In this document: one piece after another, positions 1 to 5,623 of the stretch
Numbering within the stretch: the first letter of the stretch is position 1
How the letters are laid out: every line of letters starts with the position of its first letter
Source of the DNA: an uncultured Muribaculaceae bacterium
GTDB lineage: Bacteria > Bacteroidota > Bacteroidia > Bacteroidales > Muribaculaceae
DNA length: 8,715 nucleotides
Direction: 5' to 3'
Assembly: GCA_910584125.1 (NCBI GenBank)
Contig: CAJTXU010000053.1
Location: 1 to 8,715, forward strand
Notes under the pieces: generated by a model
Told to the model about the DNA's origin: nothing
Databases searched by the model: none
The model's input: only the letters and a program-made list of their open reading frames with translations
Made by a program: the position numbers and the translations under genes

Positions 1-13
1 TCTATGTCAATCT

Positions 14-134
14 AACTTGACGGCCCTGAGAAAGCCTATGATGCAGATATAACGATAGCAGCCCACGCCGTATGCGTGAGAACCACTATGCTATCTCTTG
101 CATCAAATTTGAAAGGCTCTCAGGTTTTCAAGTT
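14..134. repeat. Long imperfect inverted repeat / structured RNA candidate
   Basis: Five nested pairs of complementary segments share one axis: AACTTGA (14-20) with TCAAGTT (128-134); CCTGAGAAAGCC (25-36) with GGCTCTCAGG (115-124), with two extra A; TGATGCA (39-45) with TGCATCA (99-105); GATAGCA (54-60) with TGCTATC (89-95); and CACGC (64-68) with GCGTG (74-78) around loop CGTAT. Folded, this is a rod of about 36 base pairs interrupted by internal loops. That suits a small structured RNA, a MITE-like element or a recombination site. Strand and identity cannot be decided from the window. A TAACTTTG -7-like box on the minus strand (199-206) could start a leftward transcript through it, but no matching -33 element is visible. 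Confidence 0.5.
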
Positions 135-228
135 ACAAGATGAGCATAACGCTTCTTATTTTCAAAATGTCGTGGATTGGATTGCGCCAACCCGACCACA
201 AAGTTACGAAATTATTATGAGATTTTAA
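88..228 (+). CDS. Doubtful small ORF (46 aa) ending just before a terminator
   Basis: An ATG at 88 opens 46 codons ending in TAA at 226-228; the same frame stays open upstream to the TAA at 13-15. The peptide begins MLSLASNLKG and ends QSYEIIMRF. I do not recognise it, and it shows no signal peptide, membrane segment or known motif. The only support is position: the stop lies 9 bases before a strong terminator hairpin. Against it, the first part runs through the right arm of a long inverted repeat, there is no obvious promoter or ribosome binding site, and base composition is unlike the neighbouring genes. It may be the worn 3' end of a mobile-element gene or simply chance. Confidence 0.15.
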   Translation: MLSLASNLKGSQVFKLQDEHNASYFQNVVDWIAPTRPQSYEIIMRF

Positions 229-237
229 CGGTTGAGC

Positions 238-279
238 GTGGTGACTCGGCGAAAATTTGGCTGAGGTCACCACATTTTT
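238..279 (+). terminator. Strong intrinsic terminator, plus strand
   Basis: GTGGTGAC (238-245) pairs perfectly with GTCACCAC (266-273). The stem can continue inward through 246-250 with 260-264, including one G-U pair and one bulged G at 265, closing a 9-base loop. ATTTTT follows at 274-279. The T run is on the plus strand only, so it ends transcription arriving from the left, from something largely outside the window or from the 14-134 structure. Confidence 0.7.
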
Positions 280-378
280 ACTGTCGTGATGTAGTTAAAG
301 TCTGTTAAAGTTTGGGGTCGCAGAGGTGAGATGTGGGGATAAATGATGCTAAATAATTTTGAATGGATATGATTTGTA

Positions 379-393
379 TACTGATTATCAGTA
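379..393. repeat. 15-base odd palindrome
   Basis: TACTGAT and ATCAGTA flank a central T, giving a perfect 15-base dyad in the low-GC stretch. It has the size of a repressor operator or of a recombinase core site. The position near the tRNA-Phe 3' end makes a recombination role worth considering, but no protein partner is visible. Confidence 0.4.
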
Positions 394-415
394 CGTTAAG
401 TCATCGCAAGAATAG

Positions 416-439
416 ATGTGTGTCAGTGTCGACACACAT
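416..439. repeat. Nested palindromes
   Basis: ATGTGTGTC (416-424) and GACACACAT (431-439) form a perfect 9-base inverted repeat with a 6-base spacer. Overlapping it, GTGTCGACAC (426-435) is itself a perfect 10-base palindrome. The two pairings exclude each other, so this could be an alternative-pairing hairpin or a protein-binding site. No T run follows, so it is not a terminator. Confidence 0.4.
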
Positions 440-471
440 AACACCCAATATCACAGCGCGTTAGTGTGGGC

Positions 472-491
472 GTGGTGACTTTTGTGGTGAC
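472..491 (+). repeat. GTGGTGAC direct repeats
   Basis: GTGGTGAC occurs twice, at 472-479 and 484-491, twelve bases apart. The same octamer forms the left arm of the terminator at 238-245, so three copies lie in one orientation inside the low-GC stretch, with the complement at 266-273. Short spaced direct repeats near a tRNA end resemble integrase arm-type sites; that reading is inference. Confidence 0.35.
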
Positions 492-510
492 CCGGAGGGG
501 TGCGGATGAA

Positions 511-546
511 TAAAAGACCGCTAACTCATTGAGAATTAGCGGTCTT
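511..546 (-). terminator. tRNA-Phe transcription terminator
   Basis: A perfect 11-base inverted repeat, AAGACCGCTAA (514-524) with TTAGCGGTCTT (536-546), has an inner CTC/GAG pairing around the loop. Read on the minus strand it is followed by a short T-rich tail. It starts four bases beyond the tRNA discriminator base, so it both ends the tRNA-Phe transcript and marks the likely 3' trailer for tRNA maturation. Confidence 0.85.
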
Positions 547-549
547 GGG

Positions 550-622
550 TGGTGCCACCAGGAATCGAACCGGGGACACAAGGATTTTCAGTCCTTTGCT
601 CTACCAACTGAGCTATGGCACC
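550..622 (-). tRNA. tRNA-Phe (anticodon GAA)
   Basis: The minus strand folds into a complete 73-base cloverleaf. The acceptor GGTGCCA pairs with TGGCACC, the D arm is GCTC...GAGC, the anticodon stem AAGGA/TCCTT closes loop CTGAAAA with anticodon GAA, and the T arm CCCGG/CCTGG (one G-U pair) closes TTCGATT. The discriminator is A. The following bases are CCC rather than CCA, so the CCA end is not encoded and must be added after transcription. The gene has its own promoter upstream (745-776) and a terminator immediately downstream (514-546), so it is a single-gene unit. Its 3' end faces the low-GC stretch at 1-510, as expected if an element has used this tRNA as its target. Confidence 0.97.
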
Positions 623-744
623 TTCCTTTGTTGCTTCGGGTCACTTCAGTCTCGACTTTCTACCTTGACAATATGTCTCGAATTTCATCGCGGCTATCTG
701 CCTCAGATTTACGCCCGGACGGCGTTGTTTCCCGTTTGCGAGTG

Positions 745-776
745 CAAAGTTAACACATTTTTTTCAATCCACCAAA
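745..776 (-). promoter_or_regulatory. Bacteroidetes-type promoter of tRNA-Phe
   Basis: On the minus strand TTTG (773-776) is followed after exactly 20 bases by TAACTTTG (745-752), both matching the Bacteroidetes sigma factor consensus. Transcription should begin near 740 and give a tRNA leader of roughly 118 bases across the otherwise empty interval 623-740. The -7 box shares the TAA stop codon (750-752) of the flippase gene, and the -33 box lies inside its last codons, so the two genes are packed with no spare DNA. Confidence 0.8.
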
Positions 777-2222
777 TTTTAGGCCATCTTTTTTTATCAG
801 AAGCACCATTCCGATGTAGACGACCGCCCCGCTGCCCGCCATGACGAGCAGCCTCAGCACGGGCACTTGCGTCACAGCCATCAGCGCCAGCGCCGCGGCG
901 GCGGCCACAAGCGCCGCTGCTGCGTAGGGCGCGAGGTCGAGCAGCATACGGCGGCGCCGCATGCCCGTGGCGCGCGTCACGATCTCAAGCACTGCCACAT
1001 ATGTGACGGCCGACGCCGCGAGCTGCCCCCATACCAGCAGCGGGACGCTGCCGAACCATACCGTGGCCATCACGGCCACGAAAATCAGTCCGTCTTTCAC
1101 GAGCTCGACGATGAAGAGCCGCCGCGCGTAGCCGAGCGCCAACAGATAGTTGGTGTAGAGCGAGATCAGCACGATGAACACACCGCGAAGCGTCAGGATC
1201 TGGAAGAGAGGTATCGCGGCGTCCCATTTGTCGCCGAAGAGGGTGTGGAACAGCGGCGCGCCCGTCGCGGCGATGCCGAACATCACCGGGAAGAGCACCA
1301 GCCCGGTGAAGCGGTTGATTTTCGACACGTGCCGCCGGAAGTTCTCGCCATCGTCCTGGAAGCGGGCCAGCAAAGGGACGAACGAGGCCGTGAGCACCTG
1401 CGAGATCGACGCGCTGCCCATCTTGCTCCATTTGTCGGCCTGCGTGTAGACGCCGAGCGAGGCGAGGCTGTAGAACGCCCCGATCACGAACGAGTATATA
1501 TATAGGAAGAAGGTGTTGAGCGCCGACGATGAGAAGACGCTCAGCCCGACACGCCATATCGAGGCAAGCGACTCGCGGCTGAAACGCAGTTCGGGCCACC
1601 ACCGGCCCGTGGCCCACAGCCACCCGGTCTTGACGGCGGCGAGCGTGACGGTCTGCCATACGAGCGCCCAGGCGCCGTAGCCTCTGAAGGCGAGCACGAC
1701 CCCCAGCGTCCCCGACACGACCAGACCCACGGTGTTTGCCACAGCTATCTGCCTGACGTTCATCTCTTTCATGAGGCGCGTGGTCTGCACGAGCCCCAGG
1801 CCGTTTAGTATGAACGAGAGGAACATGACGCGCGACAGGGGAATCAGCCGCCGGTCGCCCTGGAAGACGTCGGCTATCAGCGGGGCGCAGAGGAATAGGA
1901 TAACGTATACCGCCACGCTGACCGACATGTTGAACCAGAACACCGTAGAGTAGTCGCGGCGCGTGGCCTCCTTCTTGCGAAGCAGCGCGGATCCGAAACC
2001 GCTGTCTACGAAGAGTATGCCGAACGCCTGGAACACGAGCAGAGCGCCCACCAGTCCGAAGTCCTCTTTCGAGAGCAGGTTGGCGAGCACGACGCCCGTC
2101 ACGGCATATAGCACCTGCGACAGGACGCGGTCGATCGTGTTCCATTTGAGCGTGCGGACCGTGCGCCGCCTCAGCGACGGAGCCTCGCCTCCGCCGGCCT
2201 CTGCGTCAGCGTCGCGGCTCAT
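750..2222 (-). CDS. Wzx-like polysaccharide flippase (MOP superfamily, PST type)
   Basis: A 490-residue polytopic inner-membrane protein of the kind that moves lipid-linked oligosaccharides or exports polysaccharide across the membrane (COG2244, Polysacc_synt families). The N-terminal signature is clear: WNTIDRVLSQ (about 27-36), a first helix, LLSKEDFGLVG (about 50-60), then DSGFGSALLRKKEATRRDYS (about 73-92). About a dozen or more hydrophobic helices follow, with a usual family length. The last residues are basic (IKKDGLKFGGLKKMC). The ATG overlaps the stop of the upstream DUF2807 gene as ATGA, implying translational coupling in one transcript. The stop codon lies within the tRNA-Phe promoter and no separate terminator is visible before the tRNA. 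No glycosyltransferases are adjacent, so the substrate cannot be told. The fold assignment is firm; O-antigen, capsule or exopolysaccharide is open. Confidence 0.9.
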   Translation of the reverse strand: MSRDADAEAGGGEAPSLRRRTVRTLKWNTIDRVLSQVLYAVTGVVLANLLSKEDFGLVGALLVFQAFGILFVDSGFGSALLRKKEATRRDYSTVFWFNMSVSVAVYVILFLCAPLIADVFQGDRRLIPLSRVMFLSFILNGLGLVQTTRLMKEMNVRQIAVANTVGLVVSGTLGVVLAFRGYGAWALVWQTVTLAAVKTGWLWATGRWWPELRFSRESLASIWRVGLSVFSSSALNTFFLYIYSFVIGAFYSLASLGVYTQADKWSKMGSASISQVLTASFVPLLARFQDDGENFRRHVSKINRFTGLVLFPVMFGIAATGAPLFHTLFGDKWDAAIPLFQILTLRGVFIVLISLYTNYLLALGYARRLFIVELVKDGLIFVAVMATVWFGSVPLLVWGQLAASAVTYVAVLEIVTRATGMRRRRMLLDLAPYAAAALVAAAAALALMAVTQVPVLRLLVMAGSGAVVYIGMVLLIKKDGLKFGGLKKMC

Positions 2223-3001
2223 TCGGCAGCTTCCTCTTCTTCAAGGTCCTCCTCGCCCACCTCGGTGGGGGCGTCCTCGTCTTCCTCCTCGGCCGGCCGG
2301 GCAGCGGGCGCCGGTTTCATCTGCGCGAGCCGCGCTCCGCCCACTTTCTTAATCGCCGGGCTGCCGGAGTAGTAGATCTTGGTGGTGCCGATGCCGCGCA
2401 CGTCGAGACTCTCCTCGGGCGCGCACCCTATCGAACCGGTGCCCAGCACGTTGCATCTCACCGTCCGCGCCTGCAGACCATCGGCCTGGATGAGTCCCGA
2501 GCCGGTGAGGTTGAAGCGCGCCTCCGTGCAGTGGCCGCGCAGCACGATCGTGCCGTTGCCCGTCGTGATCGACGCCGTCACCTTCGGGGCCGCGATGCTG
2601 TCGCAGATCACGCGGCCGTTGCCCGTGAGCGACACGCCCAGCACGGGCGTGGCCGCCTCCAGATGGATATCGAGCGTGGCGTTGCCCTCGCTCTTCACCT
2701 GCTGCAGGAAGTCGGAGTACACGTATAGCGTCGGCACGCGGCCCAGACCGTGGTCGGGCAGTTCCTTGATCATCAGCCGCCCGTTGTTGTTGCTGATGTG
2801 CAGGGCCGCGCTATAGTCGGCCTCGCTGGCGTAGACGGCGATGCCCGTCGAGTCGGGATTGCAGCGGTAGACCACATCGATGTCGCCGCGCTGCTGCAGC
2901 TGGTCGAACGGACCGACATTGTATATGAACTCGCGTGCCGCGGCGGGCACGAGCGCGGCCGCAACGCAGCACAGCGCCATAAGTATTCTGATTGCTTTCA
3001 T
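2219..3001 (-). CDS. DUF2807 (GIN-domain) envelope protein with acidic tail
   Basis: A 260-residue secreted protein. The chosen start MKAIRILMALCC gives a normal signal peptide (about 1-22, ending VPAAA); the ATG at 3085 would add 28 residues, begins in the loop of the amylase terminator and reads through the promoter. The mature part matches the DUF2807 'head GIN' type: a FDQLQQRGDIDVVY opening, a YVYSDFLQQVKSEGNATLDI segment, then spaced turns NGR, TGNGT, TGSG, GTGS and GIGT ending in KIYYSGSP, which suggests a right-handed beta-helix. The molecular role of this common Bacteroidetes family is not known. The last 32 residues or so are Pro/Ala-rich then strongly acidic, an unusual addition. 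The stop overlaps the flippase start (ATGA), so both are probably made from one mRNA, but that alone does not prove a shared role. Confidence 0.85.
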   Translation of the reverse strand: MKAIRILMALCCVAAALVPAAAREFIYNVGPFDQLQQRGDIDVVYRCNPDSTGIAVYASEADYSAALHISNNNGRLMIKELPDHGLGRVPTLYVYSDFLQQVKSEGNATLDIHLEAATPVLGVSLTGNGRVICDSIAAPKVTASITTGNGTIVLRGHCTEARFNLTGSGLIQADGLQARTVRCNVLGTGSIGCAPEESLDVRGIGTTKIYYSGSPAIKKVGGARLAQMKPAPAARPAEEEDEDAPTEVGEEDLEEEEAAE

Positions 3002-3005
3002 GTTG

Positions 3006-3013
3006 CAAATATA
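3006..3013 (-). promoter_or_regulatory. -7 box of DUF2807-flippase unit
   Basis: TATATTTG on the minus strand fits TAnnTTTG. It ends only four bases before the ATG at 3001, so transcription would begin at or next to the start codon. No TTTG is present at the expected -33 distance; an A/T run lies between. A perfect palindrome TTCGGCCGAA (3042-3051) sits about 30 bases upstream and could be an activator or repressor site. Confidence 0.55.
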
Positions 3014-3073
3014 ATAAAAAAACGCGACTCCGGCGCACGGATTCGGCCGAAATGTCGCGGCGGGGATACGGAA

Positions 3074-3103
3074 GGGGCCGCGCATGTCGCCACGCGCGGC
3101 CCC
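3074..3103 (-). terminator. GC-rich hairpin after the amylase gene
   Basis: GGGGCCGCGC (3074-3083) and GCGCGGCCCC (3094-3103) form a perfect 10-base stem with a 10-base loop, 24 bases past the amylase stop. A smaller hairpin, AGCC-TTCG-GGCT (3107-3118 on the plus strand), lies between. The T run on the minus strand is short (TTCC), so it may act as an mRNA 3'-end stabiliser or a weak terminator as much as a classical one. Confidence 0.6.
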
Positions 3104-3127
3104 TATAGCCTTCGGGCTTATCCCGAT

Positions 3128-5404
3128 TTAATCGGCGAGAACTTTCTCGGCCTTCGCTCCGCGCACGCGGATGTAGACGCCGCGGCCCGGGTTGTCGACG
3201 CGCTGGCCCTGCAGGTTGAACCAGAGGGTCTCGCCTTCGTATGCCTCGCCGCCGATCTCCTCGACACCGCCCACCTGGGTCCGGCTGATGCCGACGGTCA
3301 TGGCCTTGAAGTCGGCCGTTACGTAATACTTGCCGGGGACCACGGACCACGACTTGCAGCCCGACGCGTCCACGTTGTTGAGATATGCCTTCATAGGTGC
3401 CGTGCCTTCTACGGCAATCGTAGTGCCTTCTGCCACCGCTCCGTAGCGGTTGGCCGTTGCGTTAAGGGCGTCCCAGTCGGCGCCGAGCGCGTCGCTGAGG
3501 TTGAAGAAGCACTGGGTCTCGCCGGCTGCCGCCTCGAATTCAACCTGAAGCGTGAACTTGTTGCCTTCCTTGGTCATCTCGGGGCTGGAGGTCGTGCTCC
3601 ACTGCGCGCCCTTGAGGTTGCCGATGATATAGAGCTGCGCGGGAGTGTTCGGGTCGGGGTCGGGGTCGTCGCCGCCACCGCCGCCACCGCCGCCACCGCC
3701 GCCACCGCCGCCGCCGGCGTTGCCGAGGCTGAGCGTCATGGTCTTGAAGTCGGCGGTCACTGTGTACGTGCCGGGGGCTACCGTCCACGACTTGCATCCC
3801 GATGCGTCGACGCCGTTGAGGTATGCCGTCATCGGCGTCGACGAGTTGTCGGTCACCTCGACGCCCTCGGTGGCCGCGCCGTAGCGGTTGGCCGTCATGT
3901 TCAGCGCGTCCCAGTCGGCCGCCAGGGCGTCGCTGAGGTTGAAGAAGCACTGGGTCTCGCCCGGAGCGGCTGTGAATGTCACCTGGGCGGTGAACTTGTC
4001 GCCGTCTTTGGTCATCTCGGGGCTGGCCGAGGTGCTCCACTGCGCGCCGTCGATGTTGCCGATGATGTAGAGCTTCGCGGGGGTCGTGCCGGGGTGCGGA
4101 TCGTCGCCACCTCCGCCGCCACCGCCGACGTCAGCCTTGGTCCAGACGCAGTAGTCGCGGCCCGAGGCCTTGATGTCGGAGTCGCTGTAGCCTTCGGGCG
4201 ATACCTGGGCGCTGCCGATCTTGACTACGGCCTTGCCGTTCTTGCCGGTCACCTCGGCCATGTAGCAGTCGCGCTGCGAGCGGAGCACTCTGACTGCCGA
4301 CATGTTGTGGATGCCCACGGCGTTGCGGATCTCGATGAGCTTCTTGATCTCGGCCTTGTACATCTTCCAGTGGGGCAGGAAGACGCACGGCGTGCCGGGG
4401 CTCATCAGGATGAACGCGTTGGCGGCCGGAACGTTGCCGGTGAATTTGGAGCCGTCGCGGTATGTGTCGTGGTTGTCAACGAACGTCACCGAATACTGCG
4501 CGTAGCCGAAGTGGATCATGCCGGCGGGCTGGTCGGTCGTGCCGTTGGCCTTCCAGACGAGCTGGGTCATGTCATTGTCGGCGAACGCCTTGTTGATCTG
4601 ATACTTGCAGGGAAAATCGAACGCGGCCGACGTCTTGCCCGTGGCCTCGATCCAGCCCTTGACGGCGTCATAGTTGCTGTCCCAGTATTCGCCCACCGAA
4701 TACTGCACGTCGGCGTACTGGTTGTAGATTTTGGTGTACTGGCCGCCGTAGCCCTTCACCATGTCGTAGCGCATGCCGGCGTATCCGTATTTATCCTGCA
4801 GACACTTGACGTAGTTCTTGCAGTTGTCCTGCACGTTGGCATTGGTGTGGTCGAGGTCGCGGGCGCCGTTGAAGTCATCGCCGGTGTCGGGGGCACCGGT
4901 GGGTTTCGCCTGGCCCGAGGCTCCGGCCACCTCGTCGGTGCAGCAGATGCCGTCGGTACCGATGTGCCACGTGCGGCCGTTCCATTCCTCCGACGGAAAG
5001 TCGGTCCAGTTGGTCACGCCGTTGCGGTGGTTGATCACGCAGTCGGCGATCATGCCCGTGCCCTTGGCCTTGAAGGTGTTGATCATCGAGATCAGCTGGG
5101 CCTCGGTGCCGAACGAAGAGTTGTGGTTGGTAAACCAGTACTGGGGCATGTAGCCCATGTTGCTGCCGCCTCCGCACGAGCCGGAGTTGGGGATCCAGAT
5201 GAGCTTGAAATACTGCGACAGCTCGTCGGCCTGCGATTCGAGATTGGTCCATTTCGTGTCGCTGTACGAGTCCCAGGAGAATCCCTGGAGCATGACGCCC
5301 TGATAGTTGGCTGGCCATCCGAGGGCCTGCGCGTCGGGCGCCAGCACCGCGCCCGCTGCGGCGGCCAGTCCTAAGGCGGCCGCCCGCATCATGAGTTTGT
5401 CCAT
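3128..5404 (-). CDS. Secreted GH13 alpha-amylase with two SusE/F-like starch-binding modules
   Basis: A 758-residue secreted enzyme that cuts alpha-1,4 bonds in starch or glycogen. The start at 5404 gives a signal peptide (MDKLMMRAAALG to DAQA, about 1-27). The catalytic barrel (about 28-345) opens with GVMLQGFSWDS, like plant-type amylases, and shows DCVINH (121-126), GMRYDMVKGY with nucleophile D214, VGEYW with acid/base E239, and FVDNHDT with D313. The barrel C-domain runs to about 425. Linker 1 has seven glycines (427-433); module 1 is 443-561; linker 2 has fifteen glycines (564-578) then DDPDPDP; module 2 is 589-707. The modules share LYIIGN, CFFNLSDAL and NRYGA. The last 48 residues (WFNLQGQRV, GRGVYIRV) match the tail common on secreted Bacteroidales proteins, similar to type IX sorting domains. 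There is no adjacent SusCD or regulator. The enzyme assignment is firm; binding by the modules is inferred. Confidence 0.92.
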   Translation of the reverse strand: MDKLMMRAAALGLAAAAGAVLAPDAQALGWPANYQGVMLQGFSWDSYSDTKWTNLESQADELSQYFKLIWIPNSGSCGGGSNMGYMPQYWFTNHNSSFGTEAQLISMINTFKAKGTGMIADCVINHRNGVTNWTDFPSEEWNGRTWHIGTDGICCTDEVAGASGQAKPTGAPDTGDDFNGARDLDHTNANVQDNCKNYVKCLQDKYGYAGMRYDMVKGYGGQYTKIYNQYADVQYSVGEYWDSNYDAVKGWIEATGKTSAAFDFPCKYQINKAFADNDMTQLVWKANGTTDQPAGMIHFGYAQYSVTFVDNHDTYRDGSKFTGNVPAANAFILMSPGTPCVFLPHWKMYKAEIKKLIEIRNAVGIHNMSAVRVLRSQRDCYMAEVTGKNGKAVVKIGSAQVSPEGYSDSDIKASGRDYCVWTKADVGGGGGGGDDPHPGTTPAKLYIIGNIDGAQWSTSASPEMTKDGDKFTAQVTFTAAPGETQCFFNLSDALAADWDALNMTANRYGAATEGVEVTDNSSTPMTAYLNGVDASGCKSWTVAPGTYTVTADFKTMTLSLGNAGGGGGGGGGGGGGGGDDPDPDPNTPAQLYIIGNLKGAQWSTTSSPEMTKEGNKFTLQVEFEAAAGETQCFFNLSDALGADWDALNATANRYGAVAEGTTIAVEGTAPMKAYLNNVDASGCKSWSVVPGKYYVTADFKAMTVGISRTQVGGVEEIGGEAYEGETLWFNLQGQRVDNPGRGVYIRVRGAKAEKVLAD
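3290..4072 (-). repeat. Tandem duplication of the starch-binding module
   Basis: The module coded at about 3728-4072 recurs at about 3290-3634 with a period of 438 bases (146 codons, linker included). A 35-base block is identical at 3489-3523 and 3927-3961, while elsewhere the copies differ at many third positions. This indicates an internal duplication that has since diverged, with local conservation or gene conversion. Confidence 0.8.
3671..3715 (-). repeat. 9-base tandem repeat coding the Gly15 linker
   Basis: GCCGCCACC is repeated four times perfectly (3671-3706), then GCCGCCGCC. Each unit is three glycine codons on the minus strand, so gain or loss of units by slippage would alter linker length by three residues without breaking the frame. 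The other linker (4106-4126) has only seven glycines and no regular unit. Confidence 0.85.
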
Positions 5405-5482
5405 GAATCTTAAGGTTGATATTGGATTGTTGTTTTGGTTTGTCTTTTTACCGGAATTTGTATCGAAAAGAGATATATGTCG

Positions 5483-5490
5483 CAAAGTTA
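5483..5490 (-). promoter_or_regulatory. -7 box of the amylase gene
   Basis: TAACTTTG on the minus strand matches TAnnTTTG. Transcription would start near 5478, giving a leader of about 74 bases that is A/C-rich and lacks a Shine-Dalgarno site, as is usual in Bacteroidetes. No TTTG is found at -33; instead a dyad (5500-5524) occupies that region, so an activator may be needed. Confidence 0.65.
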
Positions 5491-5499
5491 ATAATTTTT

Positions 5500-5524
5500 T
5501 TCGAGATATGATTGAAATCTCGAA
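5500..5524. promoter_or_regulatory. Operator-like dyad between divergent promoters
   Basis: TTCGAGAT (5500-5507) and ATCTCGAA (5517-5524) are perfect inverted repeats with a 9-base spacer, centred on 5512. Each arm is exactly 9 bases from a -7 box, one for the amylase on the minus strand and one for the TPR gene on the plus strand. A dimeric regulator bound here could act on both. Binding is inference from symmetry only. Confidence 0.55.
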
Positions 5525-5541
5525 TTATTTTATTAATTTTG
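5511..5541 (+). promoter_or_regulatory. Promoter of the TPR gene
   Basis: ATTG (5511-5514), three of four bases of TTTG, is followed after 19 bases by TAATTTTG (5534-5541), a full TAnnTTTG match. Transcription would begin near 5546, leaving a leader of about 78 bases before the ATG at 5624. Confidence 0.65.
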
Positions 5542-5623
5542 CAGACTGTAAAACGAATCAAATCACCGGCCCAGAGCGGAACTCCGTCCCGCCGCGGCCA
5601 AAACCATACATTATCAACAGGAT

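Larger units (their letters stand above)
1..510. other. Low-GC gene-poor stretch beside tRNA-Phe
   Basis: This stretch contains no convincing gene. Hand-counted G+C over 1-480 is about 42 %, against 65 and 73 % in two samples of the genes to the right. It holds a long imperfect hairpin (14-134), a plus-strand terminator (238-279), an odd palindrome (379-393), nested palindromes (416-439) and repeated GTGGTGAC motifs. It lies immediately downstream of the 3' end of the minus-strand tRNA-Phe, the side on which tRNA-targeting integrative elements insert. I infer that it could be the att-side edge or a remnant of such an element, but no integrase is visible and the other end would lie outside the window. 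Confidence 0.5.

Noticed and set aside
10..141. Integron attC site
   Set aside because: ATCTAAC at 10-16 fits RYYYAAC, but the right side GTTACAA does not fit GTTRRRY, and no integron integrase or cassette is present.
199..361. Promoter-like boxes: minus TAACTTTG (199-206) and plus TAATTTTG (354-361)
   Set aside because: Neither has a TTTG at the -33 distance, and A/T-rich DNA yields such boxes by chance; not listed as promoters.
711..725. ACGCC-CGGAC-GGCGT hairpin as flippase terminator
   Set aside because: The stem is only five pairs and no T run follows on the minus strand.
529..844. Plus-strand frames of 74 and 99 codons
   Set aside because: They run antisense through tRNA-Phe and its promoter and have no recognisable product.
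985..2145. 386-codon minus-strand frame inside the flippase
   Set aside because: Shifted frame of the flippase; its product is Arg-rich with no membrane segments or motifs.
3002..3085. Upstream start for the DUF2807 protein at 3085
   Set aside because: It begins in the amylase 3' hairpin, reads through the -7 box, and would bury the signal peptide.
3671..3715. CRISPR-like array
   Set aside because: The 9-base units are contiguous without spacers and encode glycine in frame.
2750..5374. 874-codon plus-strand open frame
   Set aside because: It lies antisense to the amylase and DUF2807 genes, whose domains and catalytic residues are clear. Its Val/Ala/Gly/His/Arg-rich product has no domain, and GC-rich codons readily give such mirror frames.
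5405..5485. Upstream start for the amylase at 5485
   Set aside because: It overlaps the -7 box, so it would not be in the transcript, and it hides the signal peptide.
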